This document shows, piece by piece, positions 1 through 5,004 of a DNA stretch of 5,018 bases. Where the stretch lies: NCBI GenBank assembly GCA_031267155.1, contig JAIRZR010000468.1:1-5018 (forward strand). Direction: 5' to 3'. The position numbers and the translations under genes were made by a program. Below the pieces are notes generated by a model. It was not told the origin of the DNA and ran no database searches. It saw only the letters and a list, made by a program, of their open reading frames with translations. The stretch comes from Prevotellaceae bacterium (lineage in GTDB: Bacteria; Bacteroidota; Bacteroidia; Bacteroidales; UBA932). Each line of letters starts with the position of its first letter. The first letter of the stretch is position 1.

Positions 1-652
1 GGGATCTGCTCAGCTGCATCGAAACTTCCCCGTCTTCCAGGGGAACTATCTGCGGCATAAATTCAACAAGAGTAACCTTCGTACCCATTGAATTGTAGAA
101 ATATGCGAGTTCCGTACCTATTGCTCCCGAACCCACGATAAGCATGCTTTCCGGTAAAAAATCGGGAAACAGCGCTTTTTTGTAGCTTAGCAGATATTTC
201 TCGTCAACAGGCAGTGCAGGAAGCTCTTTCGGGCGGGCGCCAGTCGCTATAATTATATGCGCCGCTGTGATTTCCGTTTCTCCCGAAACTTCAACCGTAT
301 TCGGTGATTTTAGCCTGCCATATCCCCGAATCAAATCGATTCTGTTTTTTTTCAGCAGCATATCTATGCCCCTGCTCATTGTGGCAGACACATTTTTTGC
401 CCGCTCAACGATTTTTTCTATATTCGGACATGCATCTCCAAGCAGTATGCCGTAATCCGCTGCATGTTTTACATTTTCAAACACCTGCGCATTTTTAAGC
501 AGTGATTTTGCCGGTATGCATCCTCTGTTGAGACATACTCCGCCAAGTTCGGCACACTCCACTATTGCCGTTTTCATTCCTAACTGCGAGGCCCTGATTG
601 CTGCTACATAACCTCCGGGCCCACTGCCTATTACTGTCAAATCGTATTGCAT
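1..652 (-). CDS. lpdA: Dihydrolipoyl dehydrogenase (E3), N-terminal 217 residues, runs off the window edge
   Basis: This flavoprotein reoxidises the dihydrolipoyl group of 2-oxoacid dehydrogenase complexes or of the glycine cleavage H protein, passing electrons through FAD to NAD+ in the cytoplasm. The reading frame is open from ATG at 650-652 to the left edge, so the C-terminal half (dimerisation domain and His-Glu pair) is outside the window. Visible motifs are the FAD-binding GSGPGGY at residues 9-15, the redox disulfide motif GGVCLNRGCIPAK with Cys40 and Cys45, ATGARP at 136-141, and the NAD-binding GSGAIG at 174-179 followed by Glu197 at the end of the second strand. The family's usual redox motif is GGTCLNxGCIPSK; the Arg after CLN and the Ala before Lys are small variations. 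The chosen ATG leaves four residues before the first beta strand, as is normal. A Bacteroidota-type promoter lies about 20 bp upstream, so it is probably transcribed on its own. Which complex it serves cannot be told here. Confidence 0.96.
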   Translation of the reverse strand, partial: MQYDLTVIGSGPGGYVAAIRASQLGMKTAIVECAELGGVCLNRGCIPAKSLLKNAQVFENVKHAADYGILLGDACPNIEKIVERAKNVSATMSRGIDMLLKKNRIDLIRGYGRLKSPNTVEVSGETEITAAHIIIATGARPKELPALPVDEKYLLSYKKALFPDFLPESMLIVGSGAIGTELAYFYNSMGTKVTLVEFMPQIVPLEDGEVSMQLSRS

Positions 653-673
653 AACATAATAATTTATCGACTG

Positions 674-700
674 CAAAGTTAGCTTATAATTTTTGAACAA
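674..700 (-). promoter_or_regulatory. Bacteroidota-type promoter for the dihydrolipoyl dehydrogenase gene
   Basis: Read on the minus strand, a perfect TAnnTTTG box (TAACTTTG, 674-681) is preceded after 16 bp by TTG (698-700), the pattern of the -7 and -33 boxes of Bacteroidota sigma-ABfr promoters. Transcription would begin near 668 and give a leader of only about 15 nt. The 16-bp gap is slightly short compared with the usual 19 or so, but the same gap occurs at the plus-strand promoter at 4155-4181. Confidence 0.7.
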
Positions 701-726
701 GGATAATGAAATCTTTCGTAATTTAG

Positions 727-750
727 CTCCCAGATTTCTTATTCTGAGAG
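727..750. repeat. 8-bp stem with 8-nt loop in the spacer upstream of lpdA
   Basis: CTCCCAGA (727-734) can pair with TCTGAGAG (743-750), with one G-U pair when read on the minus strand. It lies between the IS110 relic and the lpdA promoter. It could be a factor-independent stop for minus-strand transcripts coming from the ligase, but no T-tract follows on either strand, so the role is only a guess. Confidence 0.3.
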
Positions 751-811
751 ATTCAGTTTTGTAAGCATCTTATAAGTGTTATCAATACAAAGATGATTAC
801 TTTTTTTCATC

Positions 812-997
812 TCACAATTTTAGCCCGCGCGGAGAATAAACAATGATTCCAGTATGCCTGTATATCCCAGGATTGATTACTGTTACTTTGATACCAGATA
901 TTTCTAACTTCTCTTGTAAGGGACCCCCATAAACGCCTGTCGATTCCATCGCGGCACCGGTAACTCCTTCTTTCTGTATGATATGGACTGCCTCATC
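812..997 (-). pseudogene. Relic of an IS110-family transposase
   Basis: In the minus frame ending with TGA at 812-814 the translation contains AAMESTGVYGGPL, then LEISGIKVTVINPGIYRH. This matches the conserved stretch of IS110-family (DEDD) transposases that reads roughly VAMESTGVYW..P...LE...I.V.VVNP..V. About 48 residues are recognisable (854-997); the N-terminal DEDD part, the rest of the core and the C-terminal Tnp20 domain with its catalytic serine are gone. Similarity ends around 854, and the frame then runs into a 20-bp sequence that recurs in inverted orientation at 4890-4909. The right edge overlaps the last codons of the acyl-CoA ligase by five bases, which suggests that the insertion may have set the ligase's present C-terminal end. 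No start codon, terminal repeat or bridge-RNA region can be assigned. It is surely inactive; the family call rests on motif recognition by eye. Confidence 0.8.
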
Positions 998-2636
998 CTG
1001 ATCTCCTATTCAGTAATTCCACTCCGATATCTTTAAGTTTGTATTTCTGGATTTTGCCGCTTCCGGTTAATGGAAATCCGTCAACGAAGAATATATGTTT
1101 GGGAATCTTGTAGCGGGCAATCTGTCCTCTGCAAAAGTCTCTTACCTCCTCTTCTGCGAGGGTTTGCCCTTCTTTCAGGATTATAAACGCTCCCGGCACT
1201 TCTCCATATTTTTCGTCGGGAATGGCGGCTACCTGGACATCCTTTACCTGCGGGATTTTGTACAGAAATTCTTCGATCTCGCGCGGGTAGATATTTTCTC
1301 CTCCCCTGATTATGATATCCTTAATCCGTCCCGTTATCCTGTAATATCCGTCCTCATCCCTGACGCCCAGGTCTCCGGAATGCAGCCAGCCGTCCCTGTC
1401 TATAACAATAGCCGTCGCCTGGGGATTTTTGTAGTAACCTTTCATTACCAGATATCCCCGGCAGCACATTTCACCCTGTTCTCCCACGGAACATTCTTTC
1501 CCCGTATCGGGATTCAGCACCTTTACTTCCGTTTCGGGATAATCCCTGCCGACAGTGGTACACCGCGCCTCGAATGAATCTTCCAGCACGGAATGAGTCA
1601 TCCCCGGCGATGATTCCGTCAATCCGTAAACGCTGGTTATGTGTGTTATGTGCAGCTTTTCCGTAACCCGCTTCATCAGCTCGATCGGACAGAGAGAGCC
1701 GGCCATAATGCCCGTCCGCAGCGAACTGACGTCAAACAAATCGAACATCGGATGATCAAGTTCCGCTATGAACATTGTCGGAACGCCATACAGAGCTGTA
1801 CACCGCTCCCTGGAAACGGAGGCGAGAACAACAAGCGGATCAAACTTTTCGACCATTACTTGCGTCGAACCGTGGGTGAGGCAGTTCATCGTTGCCAGAA
1901 CCACTCCGAAACAGTGAAACAGCGGCACGCAGCAGCACAGCTTGTCGTTCTCGGTAAATTTCATGCCTTCTCCCGTGAAAAATCCGTTGTTGACAATATT
2001 GTGATGCGTAAGCATGACTCCCTTTGGAAAGCCTGTCGTTCCGGATGTATACTGCATGTTGACAACGTCGTGGCAGCTGACCGTGCGTTTTATTTCATTC
2101 AGCCTGTCCTTGCTGCCCGTCCTGCCCAACAGCAGCAGTTCGGCAGTGCTGTACATTCCCCTGTATTTTTCCTGACCTATATATACAACATTTTTCACGG
2201 CGGGGAAACGCCTGCTGTCCAGTTTGCCTCTCGGACTTTCTTTCAGTTCGGGCAACATCGCGTACACCATGTCGATATAACTGCCGTCAAAAACTCCTTC
2301 CGTTATGCAGAGCGTATGGATATCGGAATCTTTCAGCAGAAATTCGGCTTCGTGCAGCTTGTAGTTTGTGTTCACGGTAACCAGAACAGCTCCGATTTTA
2401 GCCGAAGCATAAAGAACCGTCAGCCAGTCCGGCACATTTGTCGCCCAGATCCCTATGTGATCGCCCTTTTTTACGCCGATCGAAAGGAAGCCGTTCGCCA
2501 TGTCGTCAACCCTTTTATTGTATTCCGCCCACGTCATCCTGAAATCACGGTCGGAATAAACAATATACTCGCTGTCAGGCGTTTTTTCCGCCCAGTATTC
2601 CAAAAAATCTCCAATAGTCTTATCTAATAAACGCAT
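993..2636 (-). CDS. AMP-forming fatty-acyl-CoA ligase (acyl-CoA synthetase, ANL superfamily)
   Basis: The enzyme activates a carboxylic acid with ATP to an acyl-adenylate and then transfers the acyl group to CoA. At 547 residues it is full length for the family. All core motifs are present: the phosphate-binding loop YTSGTTGFPKG (196-206), YGLTESS (337-343), the ATP-binding Asp in GWLHSGDLG (416-424), the hinge and CoA region GRIKDIIIRGGENIYP (436-451), and the catalytic lysine of the mobile C-terminal domain, Lys528 in TGSGKIQK. There is no signal peptide or membrane segment, so it should be cytoplasmic. It most resembles medium/long-chain fatty-acyl-CoA ligases of anaerobes, but chain length cannot be read from sequence alone. 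The start at 2636 follows a strong promoter by about 38 nt. The 3' end abuts an IS110 relic, and the last few residues (NRRSG) may derive from that junction. A 328-codon antisense frame within it is a shadow. The next gene, lpdA, is on the same strand 340 bp away with its own promoter. Confidence 0.95.
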   Translation of the reverse strand: MRLLDKTIGDFLEYWAEKTPDSEYIVYSDRDFRMTWAEYNKRVDDMANGFLSIGVKKGDHIGIWATNVPDWLTVLYASAKIGAVLVTVNTNYKLHEAEFLLKDSDIHTLCITEGVFDGSYIDMVYAMLPELKESPRGKLDSRRFPAVKNVVYIGQEKYRGMYSTAELLLLGRTGSKDRLNEIKRTVSCHDVVNMQYTSGTTGFPKGVMLTHHNIVNNGFFTGEGMKFTENDKLCCCVPLFHCFGVVLATMNCLTHGSTQVMVEKFDPLVVLASVSRERCTALYGVPTMFIAELDHPMFDLFDVSSLRTGIMAGSLCPIELMKRVTEKLHITHITSVYGLTESSPGMTHSVLEDSFEARCTTVGRDYPETEVKVLNPDTGKECSVGEQGEMCCRGYLVMKGYYKNPQATAIVIDRDGWLHSGDLGVRDEDGYYRITGRIKDIIIRGGENIYPREIEEFLYKIPQVKDVQVAAIPDEKYGEVPGAFIILKEGQTLAEEEVRDFCRGQIARYKIPKHIFFVDGFPLTGSGKIQKYKLKDIGVELLNRRSG

Positions 2637-2680
2637 AATTTTTATATATTTTATATATATTGAATTTCATATATCCGGTG

Positions 2681-2710
2681 CAAATGTAAGGATAAAAATG
2701 ATTCCGGCAA
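2681..2710 (-). promoter_or_regulatory. Bacteroidota-type promoter for the acyl-CoA ligase gene
   Basis: On the minus strand TTG (2708-2710), a 19-bp gap and TACATTTG (2681-2688) fit the -33/-7 consensus at the standard spacing. Transcription would begin near 2674, giving a leader of about 38 nt that is almost pure A/T. The box is followed by GCACCGG, and nearly the same bases follow the -7 box of the promoter at 3622. Confidence 0.75.
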
Positions 2711-2765
2711 CAAAATGATATTTTTTTATTTTCCCGAGGATTCAATTATCAGTGAAACAAAATTA

Positions 2766-3081
2766 TTAAGCAGTGATTAAAAAAGTATGCTGTGTTTCAC
2801 CGCTACTGTCAACAGAAATACGTTCAGGAGAAATTCCTTTCTCTATCAGATATTCTTTACCTGCTTCTGCACGTTTCAATCCTTTTTTCAGATTAATGTT
2901 TGTATAGCCGATTTTTGACTTTGAGACAATGCAGTTTCGTCAAAAGAATAGCCGTCGATTTTTGCAGTTTCAATTTTTTGAATTGCATTCTGCGTTCTTC
3001 GGCGGCTTTCTGTTCGGCTTTCTGAGGTTCAAGTTCAGCATCGCCTAATATTTTCTCCTTTTGGGAATACTGAACGGTTTG
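2766..3081 (-). pseudogene. Decayed OmpA-like outer-membrane protein gene, C-terminal part
   Basis: Three minus-strand frames together give the end of an OmpA-family protein. From upstream they are: a charged helix with KAEQKAAEERR (about 2980-3075); a second frame with KIDGYSFDETALSQSQKSAI (about 2900-2960), which matches the FD..xL...xK start of the OmpA domain; and a third with LKKGLKRAEAGKEYL then IEKGISPERISVDSSGET (2766 to about 2900), which matches the family's N......RA..V..YL...GI...RI....GE. Frames change near the T6 run at 2973-2978 and near 2890-2905. About 25 residues that normally lie between the second and third blocks, including the TDxxG peptidoglycan-binding segment, are missing, so this is a real internal deletion plus frameshifts and not a single sequencing error. 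A stop at 3082-3084 closes the first frame, and no signal peptide or start is visible. The intact family anchors the outer membrane to peptidoglycan; this copy cannot. Confidence 0.75.
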
Positions 3082-3176
3082 TTACTCCGTGACCCGCTTT
3101 ACTGCGAGGTATATATATACATATTTCAGCCACATTTTCTTCTTTCTCTTTTATTCAAATTCGGACAATAAAAAAA

Positions 3177-3323
3177 GCGTGAAACTTAACTGTCTCCGCT
3201 ATTAGTGGTATCTGACATAACCATTGTATCTAAGAAACTACATTAAGTTCACGCATCGCGTGAAATTTAACTTCTTCTTTTAGATACTTTCTCTATTATC
3301 GAACTGTCAGATTTTCTAATAGC
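3177..3323. repeat. Long imperfect inverted repeat with extra direct copy of its tip (MITE-like)
   Basis: The left arm (3198-3254) and the reverse complement of the right arm (3258-3323) share, in order, GCTATTAG, ATCTGACA, GTATCTAA and TTAA..TTCACGC, with small gaps between blocks. The centre is a perfect 7-bp stem, TTCACGC-ATC-GCGTGAA. A 15-base sequence GCGTGAAAYTTAACT occurs both just left of the palindrome (3177-3191) and at the start of the right arm (3258-3272), with one difference. This could be a small non-autonomous element or an inverted duplication of the 3' end of a lost gene. No target-site duplication could be recognised. Confidence 0.7.
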
Positions 3324-3374
3324 AAAGAATAAAGCTAATGCTTTTCCAATATGTCTTAAAATGTGCGTCTCATC
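3267..3374 (-). pseudogene. Possible gene relic ending inside the inverted repeat; no start codon
   Basis: One minus-strand frame gives 35 residues with protein-like composition (HILRHIGKALALFFAIRKSD, then a basic tail ending KRRS and TAA at 3267-3269). It is open only back to a TGA at 3390-3392 and contains no start codon. The right arm of the inverted repeat coincides with its last 19 codons and the left arm is a decayed inverted copy of the same stretch. It may be the tail of a lost gene or chance. No family is recognised. Confidence 0.25.
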
Positions 3375-3405
3375 GCATTGTGTTTTACATCATAATCAAA
3401 TCTGT

Positions 3406-3434
3406 TTTATCGTTTAACATCGCGCAACGATAAA
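3406..3434. repeat. 9-bp perfect inverted repeat with 11-nt loop
   Basis: TTTATCGTT (3406-3414) and AACGATAAA (3426-3434) are exact reverse complements. The structure lies 42 bp downstream of the stop codon of the 36-residue minus-strand ORF, a suitable place for a stop signal of that transcript, but there is no T-run after it. It could equally be an operator. Confidence 0.4.
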
Positions 3435-3475
3435 CATTTCAGTTTCATCAATGCGCAAATTTTTATTTTTAAAAA

Positions 3476-3586
3476 TTATTCTTCTATATTTATATCCTTT
3501 TCGTCGCCTTTCTTTTTCCCAGCCATAATACCCGCAATCGTGAGATGCGTTAACAGTGATTTGTATCCGTCAATTTTAGTACTCAT
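3476..3586 (-). CDS. Possible small protein of 36 residues, function unknown
   Basis: The frame begins ATG AGT ACT AAA and ends GAA GAA TAA. The product starts MSTKIDGYKSLLTHLTIAGI, so residues 10-22 form a modest hydrophobic patch, followed by a basic GKKKG turn and an acidic tail ending INIEE. The hydrophobic patch is too short and mild for a confident membrane segment. I recognise no family. In favour of a real gene are a promoter-like sequence 36-61 bp upstream whose sequence past the -7 box (GCACCCGG) copies that of the ligase promoter, and an A/T tract behind it. Against are the very short length and the surrounding relics: it may be the 5' stub of a gene whose remainder was deleted, since no continuous frame follows. 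The same-strand region downstream contains a 9-bp hairpin at 3406-3434. Confidence 0.45.
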   Translation of the reverse strand: MSTKIDGYKSLLTHLTIAGIMAGKKKGDEKDINIEE

Positions 3587-3621
3587 ACTATATTCTAATT
3601 TTAAGTTAATAAATCCGGGTG

Positions 3622-3666
3622 CAAAGTAAATGATTTTTTATTTACAATACAAAAAAAAATTTTTTA
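3622..3666 (-). promoter_or_regulatory. Likely promoter for the 36-residue ORF, with upstream A/T tract
   Basis: On the minus strand TTACTTTG (3622-3629) matches TAnnTTTG at all but one base, with TTG (3645-3647) 15 bp upstream. Behind it, 3651-3666 is a run of nine A followed by seven or so T on the plus strand, which would bend DNA and resemble an UP element. The bases after the -7 box, GCACCCGG, match those at the ligase promoter (GCACCGG). Confidence 0.5.
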
Positions 3667-3709
3667 CACACTCTCAAACGATGTTATGCAACATAAACAA
3701 TACGTCTGT

Positions 3710-3957
3710 TTTTATCGTGAAAAAATGGATTGAATCTTCCGTGCACCATTCCATTTTGCCTGAACATAAAGGAAAAAATAAGATTTTTCAAGCCATTTCG
3801 TCACGAAAAAGACTGCTGCGAAAAAAATCTGTTTTTTTCATCATGAAAGGCCATAAATCAGGTTTGCCTGACCCCGTTTCGTCACGAAAAAAGCCGCCGC
3901 AGAAAAATTTCATGCACTTTCGTCACGAAAGAACATGAATCAAAACTGTCCGAACCG
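3710..3957. repeat. Array of 13-bp palindromes at 40-41 bp spacing
   Basis: Four copies of TTTCRTCAYGAAA start at 3796, 3836, 3877 and 3918, at intervals of 40, 41 and 41 bp. The first, third and fourth are identical (TTTCGTCACGAAA); the second is TTTCATCATGAAA, with changes on both sides that keep the symmetry. A weaker copy (TTTTATCGTGAAA) starts at 3710, about two periods to the left. The DNA between palindromes alternates: the first and third intervals resemble each other, as do the second and the stretch after the fourth copy, so the larger unit is 81 bp (3796-3876 and 3877-3957). A one-base loop makes an RNA hairpin poor but suits a protein-binding dyad. A 102-codon frame across this array is regarded as noncoding. 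Confidence 0.8.
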
Positions 3958-4077
3958 TGATACGTATGATTATGGTATTGCCGTGATTTTCCTTAGTCGA
4001 AGCAATCATTCAGTTCGGAAGACAAAAAATCAGATAGTCCGGAGGTAATAAAATAACGGCAACAGGAAGATCTTTTA

Positions 4078-4105
4078 GAGTTAAGAACTAAAAACTAAGA
4101 GTTGG
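4078..4105 (+). repeat. Heptamer tandem repeat, copy 1
   Basis: Four 7-base units stand end to end: GAGTTAA, GAACTAA, AAACTAA, GAGTTGG. The 17 bases TTAGAGTTAAGAACTAA (4075-4091) recur exactly at 4743-4759, and a two-unit inverted version lies at 4864-4877. Such heptamer repeats are typical intergenic filler in some bacterial genomes. Confidence 0.7.
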
Positions 4106-4154
4106 CTGACGCGCGCCTGTTTGATTATTTTACTTTGCAGGTGCAAATAAATTT

Positions 4155-4181
4155 TTGCTTTTGCAATTTTCATTAACTTTG
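4155..4181 (+). promoter_or_regulatory. Bacteroidota-type promoter driving the plus-strand pair
   Basis: TTG (4155-4157), a 16-bp gap and a perfect -7 box TAACTTTG (4174-4181) are the same boxes and the same spacing as at the lpdA promoter. Transcription would begin near 4188, about 23 nt before the mini-ORF. The leader contains an inverted repeat TATCTA-N6-TAGATA (4194-4211) whose right arm ends on the first base of the mini-ORF ATG, so the start could be partly hidden. Confidence 0.65.
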
Positions 4182-4210
4182 TGCCGCGAAAATTATCTAT
4201 TAAATTAGAT

Positions 4211-4294
4211 ATGCCAAGCGTACTTAAAAAGCCGCAAAGTTTTGAATCATTAAAATTGCTAAATTCAATAACGCAAATTCTAAAAAAATATTGA
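4211..4294 (+). CDS. 27-codon mini-ORF immediately upstream of the unknown gene; leader peptide or small protein
   Basis: The frame starts ATG CCA AGC and ends TAT TGA at 4292-4294, one base before the ATG of the next gene (TGAGATG). The product starts MPSVLKKPQSFESLKLL and ends ILKKY; it is basic and could form a short amphipathic helix. I recognise no family. It is the first possible start after a strong promoter, and the tight spacing suggests that ribosomes ending here could re-initiate on the downstream gene. It may be a leader peptide that couples translation, a small partner protein, or chance. Its coding status rests on position only. Confidence 0.4.
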   Translation: MPSVLKKPQSFESLKLLNSITQILKKY

Positions 4295-4295
4295 G

Positions 4296-4713
4296 ATGAA
4301 AACAAAGTTGGAAAGATTGAATATAAAACTGCGAAAACTCAAGGAACAGGAAAGAGTTAAGTCGCAGAAATTTTTAGAAAAGGGATTTAAAAATCTGGTC
4401 GAACAGTTTCCGGACATGAGAGTTCGTTATGAATATCATGATAATGTTTATTATATTGAAATTACTCCCGGTGAAATTTATTTCCAAAAAGATGAATATC
4501 AGAAATGGAATATGGATATGTCCGACAGGTTTGACATGCAGTTTCCCACACAGGCGCTTTGCATTATTTCGGAAAAACGATTTATTCGCACTTGAAAAGA
4601 TAGATTATACTCTGTACGATAAAAAATACGCCGCCGAGCATAATCTGACCTGTGATGAGCACAGAGGCTTTAACCGGATTGAAACACTGGAAAAAATATT
4701 CGACAGGAATTAA
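4296..4713 (+). pseudogene. Gene of unknown function, about 138 residues, split by a frameshift in an A5 run
   Basis: The first frame (4296-4595, 99 codons) and a second frame ending with TAA at 4711-4713 join into one protein if one A is removed from the run at 4573-4577; the sequence then reads CIISENDLFALEKIDYTLYD across the join. Without the repair the product ends after CIISEKRFIRT. Residues 1-35 are rich in Lys, Glu, Arg and Leu and look like a charged helix or short coiled coil. The middle (RVRYEYHDNVYYIEITPGEIYF) looks like beta strands, and the tail is mixed charged. No signal peptide, membrane segment or catalytic motif is seen and I do not recognise the family. It follows the mini-ORF by one base under a good promoter. 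The indel may be a true mutation, a sequencing error, or less likely programmed frameshifting. The intactness of both halves argues that any loss is recent. Confidence 0.6.
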
Positions 4714-4745
4714 GCAAAGGAAACGCAAAAATGAATATACTCTTA

Positions 4746-4759
4746 GAGTTAAGAACTAA
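4746..4759 (+). repeat. Heptamer repeat, copy 2
   Basis: GAGTTAA and GAACTAA stand in tandem inside a 17-base exact match to 4075-4091. This copy begins 33 bp after the stop of the frame-shifted gene, so two copies of the repeat flank the promoter, mini-ORF and gene in direct orientation. Confidence 0.65.
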
Positions 4760-4776
4760 GGGATGCAAAAATAAAT

Positions 4777-4792
4777 AAGCCTTAAAAGGCTT
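4777..4792. repeat. Small palindrome AAGCCTT-AA-AAGGCTT
   Basis: The two 7-base arms are exact reverse complements and lie 64 bp after the stop of the frame-shifted gene. It could help end that transcript, but no T-run follows (the next bases are GTGACGGG), so it is not a standard terminator. Confidence 0.35.
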
Positions 4793-4829
4793 GTGACGGG
4801 AGATAAACGGTTCTTCTATTGATATTAAT

Positions 4830-4840
4830 GTCCTACGGAC
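4830..4840. repeat. Small hairpin GTCC-TAC-GGAC
   Basis: A 4-bp stem with a three-base loop is flanked by TTGAT on the left and ATCAA on the right, which can extend pairing after bulges. It lies midway between heptamer copies 2 and 3 and may form the core of a small palindromic element. Confidence 0.3.
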
Positions 4841-4863
4841 AATCAATTAACGCTATCCAATTT

Positions 4864-4877
4864 TTAGTTTTTAACTC
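4864..4877 (-). repeat. Heptamer repeat, copy 3, inverted
   Basis: On the minus strand the units GAGTTAA and AAACTAA stand in tandem, two of the units found at 4078-4105. Together with copy 2 at 4746-4759 it forms an inverted flank around about 100 bp of hairpin-containing DNA. Confidence 0.6.
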
Positions 4878-4889
4878 TTAATTATACCA

Positions 4890-4909
4890 CGCGCGGACTA
4901 AAATTGTGA
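4890..4909 (+). repeat. 20-bp dispersed repeat shared with the IS110 relic
   Basis: CGCGCGGACTAAAATTGTGA matches the reverse complement of 812-831 at 19 of 20 positions. In the other copy it begins where transposase similarity has faded; here it lies directly before the REP-like pair. It is probably the edge of a dispersed element. Confidence 0.6.
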
Positions 4910-4916
4910 AGTCCAT

Positions 4917-5004
4917 GTAGAGACGCGATGCTCGCGTCTCCACGGCAATTCTTCGCGTGACGTATGTGATCATCATCGTGGAGACGCGAGCATTGCGTCT
5001 CCAC
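4917..5004. repeat. Pair of inverted REP-like palindromes (REPIN-like)
   Basis: The first unit (4917-4943) has a perfect stem GAGACGCGA-TGC-TCGCGTCTC. The second (4978-5004) is its reverse complement with two differences out of 27, and similarity extends to GTCCA outside each unit (4911-4915; GGAC near 5007). The units are separated by 34 bp. Two hairpins in opposite orientation around a short spacer is the layout of REPINs, which are moved by RAYT transposases encoded elsewhere. The related GAGACGCGA stem is a familiar intergenic repeat in several phyla. No RAYT gene is in the window. Confidence 0.75.

Noticed and set aside
267..498. Two overlapping plus-strand frames of 62 and 64 codons
   Set aside because: Both are antisense to the dihydrolipoyl dehydrogenase coding region.
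1095..1577. 160-codon plus-strand open frame
   Set aside because: It is antisense to the C-terminal part of the ligase and has no recognisable motif or start context.
1641..2627. 328-codon plus-strand open frame
   Set aside because: It is antisense to the acyl-CoA ligase, whose motifs are complete; the translation shows no family features and has shadow-like composition.
2934..2943. TTTCGTCA half-site inside the OmpA relic
   Set aside because: Only one half of the palindrome is present and it falls within former coding sequence.
3796..3930. CRISPR array
   Set aside because: The repeat is only 13 bp, alternate intervals resemble each other instead of being unique spacers, and no cas gene is present.
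3630..3938. 102-codon plus-strand frame
   Set aside because: It spans the palindrome array; its residues are simply the translation of the repeats, the 40-41 bp period does not keep frame, and no promoter or family supports it.
3949..4019. Inverted repeat TCCGAAC...GTTCGGA
   Set aside because: The arms are only 7 bp and 57 bp apart, which is expected by chance in this AT-rich spacer.
4081..4305. 74-codon minus-strand frame
   Set aside because: It runs antisense through the plus-strand promoter and mini-ORF and starts inside the next gene.
4731..4778. 15-codon ORF after the frame-shifted gene
   Set aside because: It consists mostly of the heptamer repeat translated and is too short to support.
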